Source of the DNA: Pagrus major
Taxonomy: Eukaryota; Chordata; Actinopteri; Spariformes; Sparidae
DNA length: 64,000 nucleotides
NCBI RefSeq assembly: GCF_040436345.1
Contig: NC_133221.1
Location: 2,498,618-2,562,617, forward strand
Reading direction: 5' to 3'
Shown one piece after another: positions 33,087-45,263 of the stretch (positions are counted from its first letter, which is position 1; every line of letters begins with the position of its first letter). The notes below the pieces were generated by a model. The model was not told the origin of the DNA and searched no databases. It saw only the letters and a list, made by a program, of their open reading frames with translations. Made by a program: the position numbers and the translations under genes.

Positions 33087-33162
33087 CACACTCACACACA
33101 CACTCACACTCACACACACACACACACACTCACACTCACACACACTCACACTCACACACACA
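33055..33162. repeat. CA/CACT microsatellite (unit 2)
   Basis: Longer version of the tract at 12529-12608, with interrupted cacact blocks. Confidence 0.9.
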
Positions 33163-33447
33163 GAAAAGAGGAACTGTAGACCAGAATAGACGAGATGATC
33201 AGATATGATTTTCATACACTGAGGTACGTGTCAGGCAGCAGGTCTAACAGGTGTCAGGTGACCAGGCCGCTGTACCATCTTCTCTCACACCATGTTTAAC
33301 ACGTATAGAAATCTGACCAACGACAGGCAGAAATCCACATTACTTCTGTGGACAAACCACCAGAATAAAGTGAGTTTCAACCTGCCGGCCTGACGTTTAC
33401 GTAATCGTCAGAAATGTGTTTGAGATGAGAGAGAAAGGTGAACTCAC

Positions 33448-33627
33448 GTGGCTGTATTCAGAGTCCACCATTGAGCTTTTATCTGCCGTGTCGTTCAGGA
33501 TCTTCACGTCCTCCATGTTGTCTGTAGTTGCCAGGTGTGTGTGTTTTTCTCTGCAGCACCTCTGAGCTTCAGTCACGTTCTGCAACATGGTGCTGACGGT
33601 GAACATGTGATGAGACAGCACTCAGCC
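33448..33627 (-). pseudogene. Vestigial CTLD1 exon (unit 2, distal)
   Basis: Near-identical to 12894-13073, with the same 11-nt loss and kept splice sites, so the lesion predates the unit duplication. Confidence 0.75.
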
Positions 33628-34043
33628 CTGCAGGAACAACAGGACGACAACATGAGATTGTTGAAACGTCACATTTCTGTGTGTTCAGGTGTCGTTATAG
33701 GAAAATCAGAGGTGGAATGAAAAACAGTTGTGTAAAGAACAGTTTTGAGTATTTCTGATTGTTTCTGACATTTCACACTTCAGTGTCGTACTTTTACTGC
33801 AGCACATCTCCTTAAAAAATGCCTGAGGGCCTCCTGTGTGTGAGAGCGAGAGACATGATGCACATGAAGAGTCAAAGCTGACAGGGTTGTACACATTGTG
33901 TACTTACTCAAAAGGCTGTGTGGCCCTTTGACCTCCTGAACAATGAACAACAAGACATCACCCATACAGCCTCATAAACAACTGGAGAACAAGTCATCAA
34001 CTAGCAAAGTCATGATCTTGTTTCAAAGAGACCACAGAGCCGC

Positions 34044-34714
34044 ATTTAGCTCAGCAGGGAAACACAAGAGAGGAGCAAATGGTCACTAAGTGTCTGAAGC
34101 CAGCGCTGCTCGCTAACGCAGCCGCTGTGACCTGGATCTATACACACACACTGATGTTATAACGCAGCTGCACAACTACACACGCTGTGATAACAAGTCA
34201 GCAAGCTCCCTAAATAATGTCCCCGACATAACTTCATCATGTTTGCTCCAGGCAGACAGGCGCAGTCCATCCACAGCCTCTTACCGCAGCTTCCGCTCTC
34301 CCTCCGCTGTCGCCGCCAGCGCCGTCATCTCTCTCTCGCCTCGGCCTCGCCTCGTCCCCCTCACGGTCACCTCCATCATCATCGGCCGCCAGTGCTGCCA
34401 CAGGTGCGGAGGCTGCTCCACCTGTCCCACAACTTACTTTTAACCTGGATACCGGACAGACATTCACTCCGGAGACACCCAGCGGCGTCTCTTCCTCAGT
34501 GTCCCGCAGTGTCGGCAGCAGCAGGACGGTCAGCCGCCTCCCGGAACCTCGCGCTGCGCTGGAGGCTGAATGGGTCGGTCCAGCCTTCGGAGCGTTTCCT
34601 GGCTGCGTCACCAGGTGTTCATGCAGTAAAGTCTGTTCTGGTCCAAATCTATCAAACGTCTACATTTATTTGTGTGTGTTCAATGTGTCAAATCTAAACT
34701 GAATGATCAACATT
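34044..34714. other. GC-rich segment with candidate first exon (unit 2)
   Basis: Copy of 13490-14160 with very few changes. The candidate minus-strand exon maps to 34382-34285 with the same GTAAGA donor. No further exons of such a gene are seen. Confidence 0.35.
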
Positions 34715-35020
34715 ACAAAACAAACATTAACCCATCGGTGAATAACAACTATATTTACCATCGCATTACCAGCGTCACGTATTTTAACTGAAAGTTAAAA
34801 TGTGGAGGTTTTATAGTCCCTTGAAGTTTAACACATCTGGCGTCGGATGTTCAAAAGAGTAAAAACCGAGTATAAACCCAAGACTCACACTTGAATGTCG
34901 CGTCTGCGCCACTTGATGTCGCCATTTTCTCTTTCTTTCCCGCTTCTGTTTCGGGACTGAGCGGCGGCGCGCAAAGGATCTTGGGATATGTGAGGTCGCG
35001 AAGGACAGTAGCGGTGCGTC

Positions 35021-35135
35021 CCATAGACATATAGACATGTATATATGTCTATACATGTACATACATACATATATACATGTATATATGTACATGTACATAT
35101 ATACATGTATATATGTACATGTATATATGTCTATG
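35021..35135. repeat. Palindromic AT-rich repeat
   Basis: A string of catatagacatgtatatatg and acatgtatatatgtacatgt blocks is self-complementary along its length and could fold into a long hairpin or cruciform. It is present only in unit 2, in place of about 0.5 kb of unit 1 sequence. Confidence 0.85.
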
Positions 35136-35394
35136 AATAAGACCATCATGGCATCATGGGGTGACTCAACTGCGCATGCTCTATGGGCCGCGGAAGTAAA
35201 CCCGGAAGTCAGAAACTTTTTCGGCGTATGCGCCAGGCGAGTAACCAAACTCCGTTGAAATCAACGGCCGCCATTTTCCGGTCCGGTATCCAGTTATATA
35301 ATCCATCCATGCATACGCCTCACTGAAACGCTGAATCGTACGTCGACGTCGCCGCCATATTGGATGTGGCAGATCTGCCCCGTGAACTAACCAT

Positions 35395-36340
35395 GGATCT
35401 ATAATAAGACCTGGATATGGCGCCGCCTCTCAGCAGACACGCCGATGTTTCCCAGTGGCCACTCGTGGTATTGCAACAAAAAATCCCATGGGGCCCAGAA
35501 AGCATTTTCCCATAGACTGCAATAGCAAAAGAGAAGCCTGTAAAACTGTTCTCAGGACAGCTCCAGCTGTAACCACTGTTAATGGCTAATCTTTGTATTC
35601 CATATTTTTAAGTCATGGACTTTTAAACCGTCTAAAAGTTTTCTAAAGGCCAGAAAAGCCCCCCCAAAGTCTCATTTTCCATGGTGACGTCACAGCTGTG
35701 TGCGTGCACTCCCAAGCGCGGTCCCGCTGTGTCTCGGGAGCGCGGATGCCTGTTGGATTAATGACGGCTCTGAACGGGGCGAAACGCGGTCGGAAAAGTG
35801 AATTAAACGACTCCAGGGTGAGTTTTTTTCGAGACAGAGTTGTGATACAAGTTTCATATTTTAACGTCATGTATTTCTAAATGCAACTCTAAAGGTATTT
35901 TGGCGTTAAATCACCCGCTTAATGAACGCTGATGATGATGCAAGTATAAACTACAACGCAATAAATAATACAGATGAATAATAAAACAGAAAAATATGAG
36001 ATAAAATTAATGAATTAAGAAATGCACATTTTAATGTCAAAGCATTCTCTATTTAAAGAAAGTAAGAAACAACAGTCAACATGCAGTTACACATGTTTTA
36101 CTCTCACTCGGCTCTTACAAACTATTTTCCTCAGTTTTCTCAACAATTTTTACTTGGGACAGATTTGTTTGAGCCTTGGAAATATTTTACAATTATTTTT
36201 TATACATATATGCACAATCAACTAAACAATGCACATGAATAATGGCACTTGCACTTCGGTAGAGATGTTCGCACTTTATTGGATTCGCACACAACATTGT
36301 TTACACGTCACACCAGCTCCGCCTGAAAGGGAGACAGTCA
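35395..36340. other. Inverted core of repeat complex (unit 2 orientation)
   Basis: Reverse complement of about 15700-16860. It continues without a break into the single arm at 36341, which suggests this is the original arrangement. No gene assigned. Confidence 0.7.
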
Positions 36341-36777
36341 GGATCCTGGACATGGTGGATCACTTTGTTAGTATTTGGTGGAACATGTGCCATAATTACT
36401 GTGGCTTACATGTGTAGAATATGGTGCCATAAGTGTGTGCATGTAGTTGAGTCATTGTGTACAGGATGAAACACTAAACTGTCCTCTGTGCTCCAGGGTT
36501 TTTGGCCAGAAGGCTTCCCCGGGGGCCAGACGCCTCTTTATATCGGTGAGAGATGTCTTGTGTAGATGGTGGAAAGCTTCATCTTTGTTTGGAGTAAGAG
36601 TGGGTGTATTAAAATATTGCATGGGTGTTAGGAGTTAGCAGTGTGTTAGAGGCTGAATATGGAGAGTGAACAGAAAAAACGCCACCTATTGACCAGAGAT
36701 GGGAGTCACAGCAACAGATAAAGTGACTCCTGCAGTCGGTTGCCAGGCCCGTTGCTAAGGACGCCACTCTGATCAAG
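36341..36777 (+). repeat. Single arm of the inverted-repeat complex
   Basis: Matches 16905-17341 in the same orientation and 15262-15698 in the opposite one. Confidence 0.85.
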
Positions 36778-37090
36778 TAAACCCGGAAGTCAGACACTTC
36801 ATGTTATTTATTGATTGATTTAACTGTGTCACATATAGGCTGAGGAACAGCTGCACAAGCTGGACAGTTTTCATGAATGTTGCGTTGTAAAAACAAAAAA
36901 AGAAGAAAAAACTCTAAATAAAATATGTTTGTAATATTTGAATTACAATATAAAGACAAGGAAGCAACCAAACTCAGCTGTGTGAGTCATCTTTATTTTC
37001 TAAATTGAGCAACAGGCATAAACAAACACCAGACTGTAACAAACTATGACATAAAAAGTCCAAATTACAGTTTGAGATACAAAAGTAAAT

Positions 37091-37612
37091 ATACAGTACT
37101 GTGCAAAAGTTTTAGGCAGGTGTGAAGAAATGCTGTCAACTAAGAATGCTTTCAAAAATATCAATAATAATTGTTTATTTTTATCAATTTACAAATGCAA
37201 AGTGAGCGAACAAAAGAAAAATCTAAGTCAAATCAATATTTGGTGTTACGACCCTTTGCCTTCAAACCAGCATCAGTTCTTATTTTGTAGGATTATAGTC
37301 AGGTGTATGATCAGCCAATTATACCAGACAGGTGCTAATGATCATCAATTTCACATGTAGGTTGAAACACAGTGATTAACTGAGACAGAAACAGCTGTGT
37401 AGGAGGCTTAACACCGGGTGAGGAACAGCCAAACTCTGCTACCAAGGTGACGTTGTGGAAGACAGTGTCATGTCACAGGTCAAACACCAGGGCAAGACTG
37501 AGCACAGCAACAAGGCAGATGTTAAAGATTCTTCAAACATTAAAGCTCATCTTTTTAATGTTGTTTTCACTGCAGTTTCCTCCAGTCAGTTCTTATCTCA
37601 TCTAACCTGCAG
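37091..37612 (+). mobile_element. Tc1/mariner-type nonautonomous element (unit 2)
   Basis: Duplicate of 17784-18300, running into the third minisatellite. Confidence 0.7.
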
Positions 37613-37615
37613 TCA

Positions 37616-37766
37616 TTTATCTCATCACACAGTATATTATCTCGTCACACAGTATATTATCTCATCACACAGTATATTATCTCATCACACAGTATATTAT
37701 CTCATCACACAGTATATTATCTCATCACACAGTATATTATCTCATCACACAGTATATTATCTCATC
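37616..37766. repeat. 20-bp minisatellite at unit 2/3 boundary
   Basis: About seven or eight copies of the same 20-bp unit, followed again by ctatgtcagg. Confidence 0.95.
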
Positions 37767-38086
37767 TATGTCAGGAAAGAGTGAATAAAGTCTGTTATAA
37801 GTTCCCACAGCCCAATGAGATCACTTCAAATGTCTTGTTATAATCGACCAACAGTCTGAAACACAAAGATATTAAGTTTATGATCATATATGAGAAGAAA
37901 ACATCAAATCCTCACATTGAAGAAGCTTGAACCAGAGAATATTTGGTACGTTTAGTTGACAAATAACTGAAAGGATTAACTGATGATCAAAATAGTTCAT
38001 GTGACTGATCAGTTCATCCACATGTTGCAGGTCTATTCTGACACATTACATGAGGACTTTGAGGAAAGACTCACACAAACTCAACA

Positions 38087-38455
38087 TTAAAGGAGCATTC
38101 TGTAGTTTTGGTGAAGAAATGTTAATGAGCAGAGAAAGATCTTCATTGGCTGATTTTTTTTTCTGCCTAAACAAACTAAATAAACAAACTCTTTGTTTTC
38201 ATGACTGAATAAACAAACTGACCTTAAAGGACAACACAGTTTATACTGTTTTACTTTGTTTACATGTGGCGGACCCTGCCACCTCTCTAGCTTCAAACAG
38301 TGTTCTGGGACCTTATTCTCCTCTGAGAACAGCTTGTTTATTCACTGATGGAAAAGATAAATGTTTCTGAGTTTGTATTATTACCTCATTAATATTGTAA
38401 ATATTAAAATTCTGAGTTTGAATTTCTCCTCCAAAACTACGTAGTGCCCCTTTAA
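38087..38455. mobile_element. piggyBac-type MITE (unit 3)
   Basis: Copy of 1062-1429 between TTAA 38087-38090 and 38452-38455; the latter holds the stop codon of gene C. Confidence 0.8.
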
Positions 38456-41400
38456 AGCTCGTCCTTCTTCTTCTTCTTCTTCTTTGTCTCCTCCTCCTTG
38501 TGGAAGACCTTTCCATCCGACTGCTTCCTCCAGCTCAGTTTGACGTCTCCATCCACCCCCTGGTCCTTCAGCCTCTGTTTGAACTGATAAAACCTCCTCA
38601 GCATCATCACTCACATAGAGATATTACATTCTGCACTGTTCTTTATATTTTCCTCTATTTCAGGAGCGCTCTGCATCACATTTATATATTCACATGTTTT
38701 GTTCCCTAAGATGGCGTCGCCCTGTTGGCCTGCTGTCCTTTCTGACTTTCTCCTCCTCTTTCTTCTGTTGTAAAGGCTCTGGCTTTTCTAAAACTGATAG
38801 TAAAGTTTGTGCTGAGCGTCGACTCTTAACGAGTCACAGTTGTGCCTCAGTCAGGCCTGCAGAGTGGCACGACTACGCTCTTTAATCCTGCACATATGTA
38901 CGTGCACAGCTTCCTACACAATGCTCAGGTCATGTCATGTTTATCTGTTTCCTACCTCTTCACACTGTTTCTTGTTCTGCTGAGTTTTCCCTCGGGGGAT
39001 CAACAAAGTCTGATTTTATTTGAATTTGTTCTGTTTGTGTATAAAATTAGAAAGGTCCAACATGATTTACCTCCTTCAACATATGTTCCAACACAGCAGG
39101 GTCGTTGAGATCCAGAGAGGAGTCCTTTCTCTCCAGACGCACTTTGATCACTTGCCTTGTAGTCGTAGGGACTGTGAAAAAATATGTTCATATAAATATT
39201 GACTCATCAGTCTGAACAATGACAGGGAACATGTGGTTCTGTCCTCCATCTGTGGCATCTGTTTGCTAACTTTACAGATAATTTCATGTCAATGATAAAC
39301 ATCAGGAGTGTTTACATTTTATTTTCTGTCCATAACTTTATGTTTTGTGTTGTTTCTGTTACATTATCATTGAGGACATTTGATGCTAAATTAAACCAAA
39401 ATCCAAATATAAATACAAGTTGAATAAAAAGTTAAGACTCACGTGGGCTGTAGCAAACGAACGATCTGTTCCGGCTACAGAGATGGTCCCTCCATTTTCC
39501 ATCTCTGCCCAAGTTTGCCACCACACAAGCCTGATTCTCACCATAGTTATCAGGTTCACCTTGATCCCAGTACCTAAATGAGGAGTTACGTCCATCCGAC
39601 CACTTCCAGGAGTCTCTGAAAAGGCCGATCCAGACTATTCCTCTTGAAGGTATCACGTCCTTTACCTCCTGGTTCTCTGCTGTGTTCCTCACACTGGCCA
39701 GGTCTGTGTGGTGATCTCTGCAGTAGCTCTGGGCCTCAGTCCAGTTCATGTGAGTCTCGATGAGGACAAACGTCACATTCCGCCCTGAAAACAGAGCACA
39801 GTGCTGTGCAGAGGTACTATAACATACAGTTTACCATCCATGCCGTGTCTGTGGCAGTATTCACAGCATTATAAATCCACTGAATTAATGACTTTGTAAA
39901 ATAAAAATGGAAGACATGATCATCTTAATAAATGTTACTCAGTATTTCTTCACAGTCTCTCCCCATTAATAATCACATCCTTAAAATCTACATCTAATAG
40001 ATTGACACATTATTTTTTCTACATGTGAATATTTCCTCAGATTTCTGAAACACAAACATACGGGCCCCTCTGAAGGGTCACCAGATACATCTGAGGGCTC
40101 GTCAGATGGTTGATGGGAGAGGAAAGAAAAGAAAAAAGTTCTGATGCACAAATCTGTCTTCAGTTTTTCTTTTCTTTAACTTTCCTCCAATATTTGCTTT
40201 CACATAAAACATTGGATCATCTGACTTCTTTGGACTTCACCATGTGAGAAGTTTAGTGGGGAAATGTTTCTTTGGTGGAACTAACAACACATGAACATGT
40301 GAAACATGACAAGAAGCTCCAGTAGACAGAGCTTTGTGTCAGAGGTCACCAGCAGAAAGAAACAAGAAGGTTGGGAACTAGTTCAATATATAACAATGTG
40401 TTGTATTTTATAAGCTTCTCATCTGTTTTTTAATGTTTATATTCATCTGAACAGTAACAAGTAACTACAGCTGTTGAGTAAATGAAGTCAATTCAAGAAT
40501 ACATCATTTTCCCTCTGAGATCCAGTGGAGTTATAAAGTTACACAGTAAATAAAGTAGCGTAGTAATAGAGTACATGTACTCAGTTGCTTTCATGTGGGG
40601 TGGAGCCAGATCTGCCTTTTATTATCTGAAACAGCTAAATTGCGGCCACGTCTCCGTCTGAGTGACTCAGAGACTGCAGCATGTTTTTAAATCCAGCAGG
40701 ATGGACTATTACAATGCTCTTCTATCTGCTCCACCCAAACAAGTCATTCATCACTGACAAGCTTCTTTTTCTCATTCTCACCTGCATCGCTGTCAAATCA
40801 TCGATATTAATTGCTGCCTTATTGGCTTGTAAGTCGTCTGTAAAGCTCTTTGAATTGTACTAACTTTGATGGAAGGTGCTGTAAATAAAGTTTGACTGAC
40901 TGATCCTGTATCGGCCCAAATAATGAGGGAGAGCTCAAGAACCTGAACTGGTGTGTTTTAAACTTCACTACTGAATATTCTCACCTCTGACATCCATGCA
41001 GACCGCCCAAAGGCGACTTTTACAATCAACGTCGTTCCATCGTCCACCATCACCATAAATCGCTGTGCAGTGGTCTCTACTGTTTTGGTTGTCTGGTTGT
41101 CCAGTCTGCCACTGTCTGAACTCAGTCTCCCCGTCTTTGTAGAAACTGGTGTCTGACAGTGACCACCTCCAGCTGTTCACGTCATCATACAGCCCGATCC
41201 AGACCTCCTGAAAGCAATATTTTAATATATCTTTCTTTAGCCTCACATTTATTACACGGCAACACAATATACACTCAAAAGTTAATCTGAGGCTTCAGCA
41301 GTCTGAGTGACACAGATCCAGTTCATATCCTCCAAAGTGACAGGCTTTCTAATACAACATTCCCTCCTTTTGTTTCCATCCACTGCAGCTCAACAGGGAC

Positions 41401-44400
41401 ACTCAGTCTGGTGAAACACAACGAGGGAGTTTTATATGAAAAACACTTCACAGCCCGATTCTAAAAGAGTTGGGACGCTGTGTAGAATAAAGACACAATG
41501 CAAACATTTGCAAAGAACTGACTTCAGTCCTGCTGCTCCTGAGCTCATGTAGTCAAATCATTTATACAATCATGTGTTTGACGACCTCGCCCCATCCTTG
41601 CTTGTGAACGACTGAGCCTTTGGAGGACGCCCCTTTCATACCCGATTATGATACGATCACCTGTTACCGATGAACCTGTTCACCTGTGGAAGCTTCCAAC
41701 ACAACAACTTTCAGGCTTTTGTTGCCCCGTCACAATTTGTTTGAAACGCGTCGCTTCAGAATAGACATATATTTACACAAATCAGTGAAGTTGAACATGA
41801 AATAAATAAATTGTCTTTGTACTGTTTTAAATTGAGTTTATGTCAAAAAGGATCAGCAAATTATCACATTCCCCGATTCTGTTTAATTTGTATTTTACAC
41901 AACGTCCCAACTTCTTTGGAAAGAGCGTTGTATACATATATAGACATATGTAGACATATAGTCTATGAGTACATTTCATATTGTAAACAAATAAATATGA
42001 GGCATTTTCTAGAGGTAGAGGTAGGAGTAGTTTAGATTCAAGCAGCACCTTAATCAGACACCAGATTAAAGTGCTGCTTACAATGTCCTTCTGAGAAGTA
42101 GTGGAGTAGAAGTACAGAGTGGCATTAAATGGAAATACTCAAGTACAAGTACAGTACCTCAAAATGTTACTTCAAAATGTATCTACTGACTTTACACCAA
42201 TGTGGAAGTGCAAAACTTTCAACCTGCGTGTCATTTACATGTTTGTCAAAAATGGCTTTGAGATTAAAGAAAGACATCAGTGAACTCACAGTTTTGAACA
42301 CTTGGTTTTTATCTGCGGTGTCGATCAGGATCCTCACGTCCTCCATGTTGTCTATAGTTGCCAGGTCAGTGTATTTCTCTCTGCAGTACCTCTGAGCTTC
42401 AGTCATGGTCTTCAGGTCAGAAACAAAATGGTACTGACGAGGGACATGTGATGAGACAGCACTCAGCCCTGTAGAGACAGACATGCATACTGGTGACATT
42501 TGGGTGAAACATGACTTCTATGAATCATCTGGACTTTGTCACGTTGCATTTCAGTGTATTCAGGTGTGTCGTTGTCTCTGTCAGTAAAATCAGCTGTGGA
42601 ATGTAACAAAGTCATTTACTTAAGTACTGTACTTAAACTAGTGACAGGGTTGGGGGTGTCTGTTGACACTTTAAGGACAATTTGCAGTATTTCTGTTTAT
42701 GTAACTTTATATTTCTACTCCATTACATTTCACTGTAATATCAGACTTTTACTGCAGCACATTTAATTGTTATTCAGATGAAGATTTTAGTCTAAAGACA
42801 CATGACAACCTGAAATACAATAAAATACATAGTTATATATTACACCAGTGTTTCTCTGGGACGTCCCAGTAACTCAAGTGGTAGAGCATGCGTCTCATGC
42901 ACAGAGGCTGATCATTAAAGGGGCACTGCGTAGTTTTGGAGAAGAAATTCTTTTAAAAAATAGATATTTAAAAAACTAATGAGGTAATAATACAAACTCA
43001 GAAATATTTATCTTTTCCATCAGTGAATAAACAAGCTGGTCTCAGAGGAGAATAAGGTCCCAGAACACTGTTTGAAGCTAGAGAGGTGGCAGGGTCCGCC
43101 ACATATAAACAAAGTAAAACAGTATAAAACAGCAGAGGGAGGGGCCCCACAAACAACACACACACACACACACACACACAGAGAAAAGAGGAACTGTAGA
43201 CCAGAATAGACGAGATGATCAGATATGATTTTCATACACTGAGGTACGTGTCAGGCAGCAGGTCTAACAGGTGTCAGGTGACCAGGCCGCTGTACCATCT
43301 TCTCTCACACCATGTTTAACACGTATAGAAATCTGACCAACGACAGGCAGAAATCCACATTACTTCTGTGGACAAACCACCAGAATAAAGTGAGTTTCAA
43401 CTAGAGGTCGACCGATTAATCGGTTTGGCCGATTAATCCGCGCCAATAGGACGTTTTACAAACTATGGGAATCGGCGGAACTTGGCTCCGATAGTGGCCG
43501 ATGGCTGCAGTTTTTTCCACAGCGCCATAAACTGCTTCTTCCCTGCGCTGCTCTGTCTCCCTGTCGCTCTGATCCCTGAGGGGCGGGGCTGCTCTTCACA
43601 CAGAGAGAGCAGGGGAGAGAGAGAGACGGGCGTATGCAGCGGCAGAGAGAGGAGAGAAGTGAAGAAGATAACTCGAGACGACCACACGTGTTATTGGAAG
43701 TGCAATAAAACCTTCACGAGTTGAAAGTCAACAAACATAACCTCCTTGGCGGAGGCAATAAGTACCACTTGTTCAACAAGCACAAACGTGCATCATATTT
43801 CAGCATAAACAGCGACATTTCCACCGGCATGTTTTAGCCTACATGACCACAATTAACAGCTTGTTAAGAACACGCTCAAATGAAAGCTGTCTGTGTGTAG
43901 TCTGTTCAGCTTAGTTTGCCATGAATCTTAAAATTTGGCAATTTCTTGTAAACTTTAGCTGCTGGCTGAGACAAACCAGCCCCCCCCCCCCCCCCCCCCC
44001 CCCCCGATTTGTTTTCAGATATTACTGAGTTTATATAGTGACTTTGCTGTTGTAAACTTTACTGTTGCTGCAGTGGAAACAATATGTAGTTATATTTGAA
44101 ATATAAATGAATTCCTGTTCTGAATTTATTCTTTTAAAAAAAGACAATTAAAAATCAAACCATTCTTTAGTATTGATAAAGAACAGGACTGTTAAGAGTT
44201 TGGATAAGATAAAGATAAAATCCTAACATACCATCCCTATAGCTGGTTAGTGGTTACAGCCTGACTATGGGAGGATGAGAAAAATCACAGTTCAAATCCC
44301 TTCACTATACGCCTTGTTTAACCAGTGTTATTTTGTGATTATTATTTTTTATGGCACACAGTGCCATCACTCACAAAAATGTGAAGGATCACTTAATTTC

Positions 44401-45259
44401 CCCCCCATTAAAGTGCAACTTAAATCATCCATGTAGATTTGAATAGATATTGAATACATACAAGTTTAAATTAAATATATTAATATTATATAATATTAAT
44501 TATATATTAATCACATATAATAACATTTCCTGCTCCAAACTAACGTTATTATATCAGCCTTTAAAAATCCACTATCGGTCGACCTCTAATCCACACACCA
44601 TCCCGCACTCTCCGACCCTCTTCTACCATCCAGCGCTTTGCCCCATCTGCCAACCCAACCACCACGGGGTCAAGAGCTTTCAGCCCATCTGCCTCCAGCC
44701 TTTGAACTCTCTCCCACCAGACATTCACACTTCCGACACTATATATATGTATTATTGTACTACTGTATTATTGCACTATGTAATTGCATTTCATATTTAT
44801 TTATTTAACTTCCACACCAATGTTACCTGATTATATTGTCTGATGTACTGTTGTTATGTTATGTGTGTTTTGTAAGGTGTCCTTGAGTGCTATGAAAGGC
44901 ACCTTTAAATAAAATGCATTATTATTAATATTATTATTATTACATTTAAAGTACATTTAATTGTTTTTTAGATCAACATTTTACATTAAAGGATGATAAA
45001 CCTAAAAACAGAACACAACAATACATCATTATATATTAAACCAGGCGTTCCCAACTCTTTGGGCTCGTGACGTCTTTTTAAAAAAACTTCTGTGCTTCAG
45101 TTGTGAAGAGTCTTTTACCTTCTAAACTTCTCCCATCGTTTATCAAATCCACTCCTCTCCCACTAAAAAATATAAACACTATACATGAAATATATATATG
45201 TATATGTATAATCACTACTTGCCTGATGCAGCCAAGATGAGCAGCAGAACTACGTCCAT
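38452..45259 (-). CDS. Two-CTLD secretory lectin, copy C (C-terminus KDEL)
   Basis: Minus-strand exons are 45259-45223, 42468-42290, 41207-40985, 39784-39443, 39171-39071 and 38583-38452, encoding 337 residues in frame. The signal exon (MDVVLLLILAAS) is more diverged than in A and B and uses a GC donor (AG then GCAAGT, the consensus for rare GC-AG introns). CTLD1 has both QPD and a canonical WND. CTLD2 has EPD rather than QPD, and WRD with Leu before the third Cys. The tail ends with seven lysines, then DEL: a KDEL terminus. Exons 2-6 lie in sequence nearly identical to units 1-2, whereas exon 1 lies beyond a rearranged junction (43.1-44.9 kb), so linkage of exon 1 is less certain than the rest. 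Confidence 0.78.
40660..40907 (+). mobile_element. LINE 3'-end fragment in intron of gene C
   Basis: Third copy of the fragment at 3631-3880. Confidence 0.65.
42859..42914 (+). repeat. tRNA-like 5' half (unit 3)
   Basis: Third copy of the A-box-bearing relic, again cut by a TTAA at 42915. Confidence 0.45.
42915..43128. mobile_element. Truncated piggyBac-type element
   Basis: It starts like 5885 (TTAA, then AGGGGCACTGCGTAGTTTTGG) and ends abruptly where sequence jumps to the CA-repeat block otherwise found about 1.5 kb further on (compare 8690). This marks a deletion in unit 3. Confidence 0.75.
43402..44588 (+). mobile_element. hAT-type nonautonomous element with BED-finger relic
   Basis: Inverted ends TAGAGGTCGACCGAT (43402) and ATCGGTCGACCTCTA (to 44588) are typical of a fish hAT group. 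Around 43670-43790 decayed frames read CYWKCNKTF and, after a shift, GGNKYHLFNKHK, resembling a BED zinc finger of hAT transposases. A run of 26 C lies at 43980-44005. No 8-bp target duplication is seen: the left flank is lectin-unit sequence, the right flank is a LINE tail. Confidence 0.75.
44589..44945 (+). mobile_element. LINE 3' end (ORF2 C-terminus and tail)
   Basis: The + strand encodes NSLPPDIHTSDT, a common ORF2 C-terminal block. It then ends with cttgagtgctatgaaaggca, aataaaatg and a (TTA)n tail, which is the usual 3' structure of a CR1/Rex-like fish LINE. It is 5'-truncated. Confidence 0.7.
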
Positions 45260-45263
45260 CTTC

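Noticed and set aside
43402-44588. Functional hAT transposase
   Set aside because: The BED-like region is frame-broken and no catalytic domain is present in 1.2 kb.
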